NCBI GenBank assembly: GCA_022792835.1 | Contig: JAAWBT010000014.1 | Span: 16,590-80,589 of the forward strand | Reading direction: 5' to 3' | Length of the DNA stretch: 64,000 bases | DNA from: Lachnospiraceae bacterium | GTDB lineage: Bacteria; Bacillota; Clostridia; Lachnospirales; Lachnospiraceae | Part shown: positions 62,225-64,000 of the stretch, one piece after another | How the letters are laid out: each line of letters begins with the position of its first letter | Numbering within the stretch: position 1 is the stretch's first letter | The notes under the pieces: generated by a model | Told to the model about the DNA's origin: nothing | What the model saw: the letters and a program-made list of their open reading frames with translations, nothing else | The model's database searches: none | Position numbers and translations under genes: made by a program

Positions 62225-63556
62225 TTACTCTGCAGACTCTGCTGCAAATTCCAAAAGATATTCCTTCGTATTTTTTTCCGGGCAGTCAAGCACCACCTCC
62301 AGGCATCGCTCCAAGACAGCCCCAAGTTCCCGGCCCGGTTTCATTCCGGCCTCAATCAGATCCCGGCCATTTACAGCCAAATCCTTTAAAGACGTGCAGT
62401 CTCCTGCTTCTCTGATCTTCCGGTAATACTCACGGATCGTAACTAACTTCGGCAGATAAGTCTCCTGGGCATAAGAATTTTTTCCTCTGCTGTCCGCCTC
62501 ACAGACCTCTAAAAGCAGAGGAAACAGCTCGTCCCCCAACCGGTTCATGGCTTTTCTCACTCCTGCCTTTGAGACAGGAAAGGGAAAATCATGGTAATAT
62601 ACCAGTTTCGTCACTCCATCCAGAGTGGCATTGTCAAATTTCAATCCTCGGATGACCCCCTTTGCAAGCTCTGCACTGATCTTTGCATGGCCGTAAAAAT
62701 GGATAGTCCCGTCCGGGTCCATAATACTGGCCTGCGGCTTTCCAAAATCGTGAAGCAGCATGGTCCACCGGAGCAGATGATCTGCCCTCACGCTCTGCAA
62801 AGCTTTCAGCGTATGCTCTCCCACGGACAAATCATGGTAACGGTTCCTCTGGGGCGTTTCCATGATCCGGTCAAAGCCCGGCATGATAACCGCCGTGATC
62901 CCAAGCTCCCAGGCCCGTTTCAAATACTCCGGGTGACTGGAGAGAAGCAGTTTGTCAAGCTCTGCCTGAATTCGTTCCTTGCTGATCAGGGAAAGCCTTT
63001 GTGCCATTTCCCGAATAGCCGCCCCTGTCTTCTCCTCAATCACAAATCCAAGCTGGGCCGAAAAACGGACGGCCCGAAGAATCCGCAAGGCGTCTTCCGT
63101 AAACCGTTCTTTCGCCTCTCCCACAGCGCGGATAATTCCCTTCTGTAGATCTTCCATGCCTCTGAATTCATCAATGATCCCTGTTTTCGGACTGTAGGCC
63201 ATGGCATTGATGGTAAAATCTCTCCGTTTCAGATCTTCCGTCAGACTAGCTGTAAAGACCACCTCTTTTGGATGTCTCCCATCCTCATATTCTCCGTCCA
63301 CCCGGTAAGTGGTCACCTCATAGCCGCACTGCTTCAGGAGCACAGTAACCGTACCGTGTTTAATTCCCGTATCCACAGTCCTCTGAAACAACTGTTTTAC
63401 CTGTTTTGGTGTGGCCGAAGTGGTAATGTCCCAATCCCCCGGCTTCCGTCCCAATATGGTATCACGCACGCACCCGCCCACGGCATACGCCTCAAAGCCT
63501 GCTTTCTCCAACGTATCAATAATAAAAGCCACGTGGGCCGGAATTTTCATTCTCAT
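62225..63556 (-). CDS. cca: CCA tRNA nucleotidyltransferase
   Basis: 443 residues from the ATG at 63554-63556 behind AAAGGAGGCCCTCTT; the 56 residues the track adds come from the repeat-rich leader. Class II nucleotidyltransferase head: AVGGCVRDTILGRKPGDWDITT with the catalytic DxD, then RRDFTINAMAY and an HD domain (HDFGKP). It adds or repairs the CCA end of tRNAs. Confidence 0.95.
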   Translation of the reverse strand: MRMKIPAHVAFIIDTLEKAGFEAYAVGGCVRDTILGRKPGDWDITTSATPKQVKQLFQRTVDTGIKHGTVTVLLKQCGYEVTTYRVDGEYEDGRHPKEVVFTASLTEDLKRRDFTINAMAYSPKTGIIDEFRGMEDLQKGIIRAVGEAKERFTEDALRILRAVRFSAQLGFVIEEKTGAAIREMAQRLSLISKERIQAELDKLLLSSHPEYLKRAWELGITAVIMPGFDRIMETPQRNRYHDLSVGEHTLKALQSVRADHLLRWTMLLHDFGKPQASIMDPDGTIHFYGHAKISAELAKGVIRGLKFDNATLDGVTKLVYYHDFPFPVSKAGVRKAMNRLGDELFPLLLEVCEADSRGKNSYAQETYLPKLVTIREYYRKIREAGDCTSLKDLAVNGRDLIEAGMKPGRELGAVLERCLEVVLDCPEKNTKEYLLEFAAESAE

Positions 63557-63634
63557 AAGAGGGCCTCCTTTTCTTTCCCTTACATCATACCACAGCCTGG
63601 CATTCCCAGACAAGCAAACCTTTGGTAGAACAAA

Positions 63635-63750
63635 GATTGCGCAAAGCGCAATCGCCGCGCGTGAGCGGGCCTGAAAGGCTAATTTCCTTTCCGCGAACTG
63701 CGCATCCTCGCGGAGCGTTTTCATTTTATAGGATGCAATTTCCTATAAAG
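63635..63750. repeat. Cluster of short palindromes upstream of cca
   Basis: GATTGCGC-AAA-GCGCAATC (63635-63653), GCCT-GAA-AGGC, a CGCGAACTGCGCA / CTCGCGGAGCG region, and TTTATAGGA...TCCTATAAA (63726-63748). This GC-rich palindrome cluster looks unlike the neighbouring sequence and may be a short interspersed element; only one copy is in the window. Confidence 0.5.
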
Positions 63751-63758
63751 TAAGAAAA

Positions 63759-63774
63759 GGAGCCTCTCGGCTCC
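63759..63774 (-). terminator. Terminator of fhs
   Basis: GGAGCC-GAGA-GGCTCC followed by TTTTCTT on the minus strand, 25 bp after the fhs stop. Confidence 0.8.
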
Positions 63775-63798
63775 CTCTCCTGAAAATTCCAGTCTTAT

Positions 63799-64000
63799 TT
63801 AGAACAATCCAGTGATCTTTCCACTCTCGTCCACGTCGATCTTCTCGGCTGCCGGCACCTTGGGCAATCCGGGCATGGTCATGATCTCCCCGGTCAGGGC
63901 CACGATAAAGCCTGCGCCTGCAGAAATCTTCAGATTCCGCACAGTCACCTCAAAATCGGTCGGAGCGCCCAGCTTATTCTGATCGTCTGTTAAGCTGTAC
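63799..64000 (-). CDS. fhs: Formate-tetrahydrofolate ligase, C-terminal end (partial)
   Basis: An open frame from the right edge to TAA at 63799-63801, absent from the track. The translation shows [47 protein letters not shown] and GKITGLF, the highly conserved C-terminus of Fhs. The enzyme makes 10-formyl-THF from formate and ATP for one-carbon metabolism or the acetogenic pathway. Confidence 0.95.
   Translation of the reverse strand, partial: YSLTDDQNKLGAPTDFEVTVRNLKISAGAGFIVALTGEIMTMPGLPKVPAAEKIDVDESGKITGLF

Overview
The window looks like chromosome from a spore-forming anaerobic Firmicute of the Lachnospiraceae/Clostridia type. Supporting signs are a SpoIIID gene behind a sigma-E-like promoter, the C-terminal end of formate-tetrahydrofolate ligase at the right edge, an Mrp/Mbh-type antiporter operon, NhaC and NSS sodium-coupled transporters, moderate GC, strong GGAGG ribosome-binding sites and frequent GTG/TTG starts. 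Nearly all genes lie on the minus strand. No replication origin, IS transposase, CRISPR array or prophage is visible.

Layout. 0-7 kb: 5' part of a SWIM/SNF2 helicase gene (its end is outside the window), argS, a cupin, a DUF1858 protein, an HTH-aminotransferase fusion with a phased operator array in its promoter, and an AlbA_2/Schlafen-type regulator. 7-16.6 kb: one ten-gene operon for an Mrp/Mbh-like cation/proton antiporter complex with four antiporter-type subunits and no hydrogenase genes. 16.7-21 kb: an orphan ABC binding lipoprotein, a Ca2+/Na+ exchanger, a 59-residue membrane protein missed by the ORF track, tRNA-Ser(CGA), and a pair of unknown-function genes. 21-28.8 kb: a five-gene run encoding a TetM-like ribosomal GTPase fused to a Rae1/YacP NYN ribonuclease, an RluA-type pseudouridine synthase, an NSS amino-acid transporter, alanine dehydrogenase and NhaC.

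28.8-37 kb: a defence operon from one strong promoter, in the order half-HsdS, HsdR, HsdS, KwaA, KwaB, HsdM. A Kiwa system is therefore nested inside a type I restriction-modification operon. 37-48 kb: zinc-ribbon membrane protein, DJ-1 protein, CYTH phosphatase, aromatic acid exporter, SpoIIID, WYL-type regulator, MalQ, GH5-CBM2 lipoprotein, aldehyde dehydrogenase and a second NhaC. 48-64 kb: translation genes (prfA, prmC, yqhQ-like, rpmE, cca), an AT-rich two-component/ABC cassette between rpmE and aroK, a CBS-type pyrophosphatase, two HPr-like proteins without the phospho-histidine flanking a nuclease-helicase, and the end of fhs.

The most interesting items are the ribosomal GTPase-Rae1 fusion, the nested Kiwa/type I locus, the HTH-aminotransferase with its ~20-bp-phased operators, two copies of a fold-back repeat placed exactly at gene 3' ends, and the pair of Crh-like HPr paralogues.
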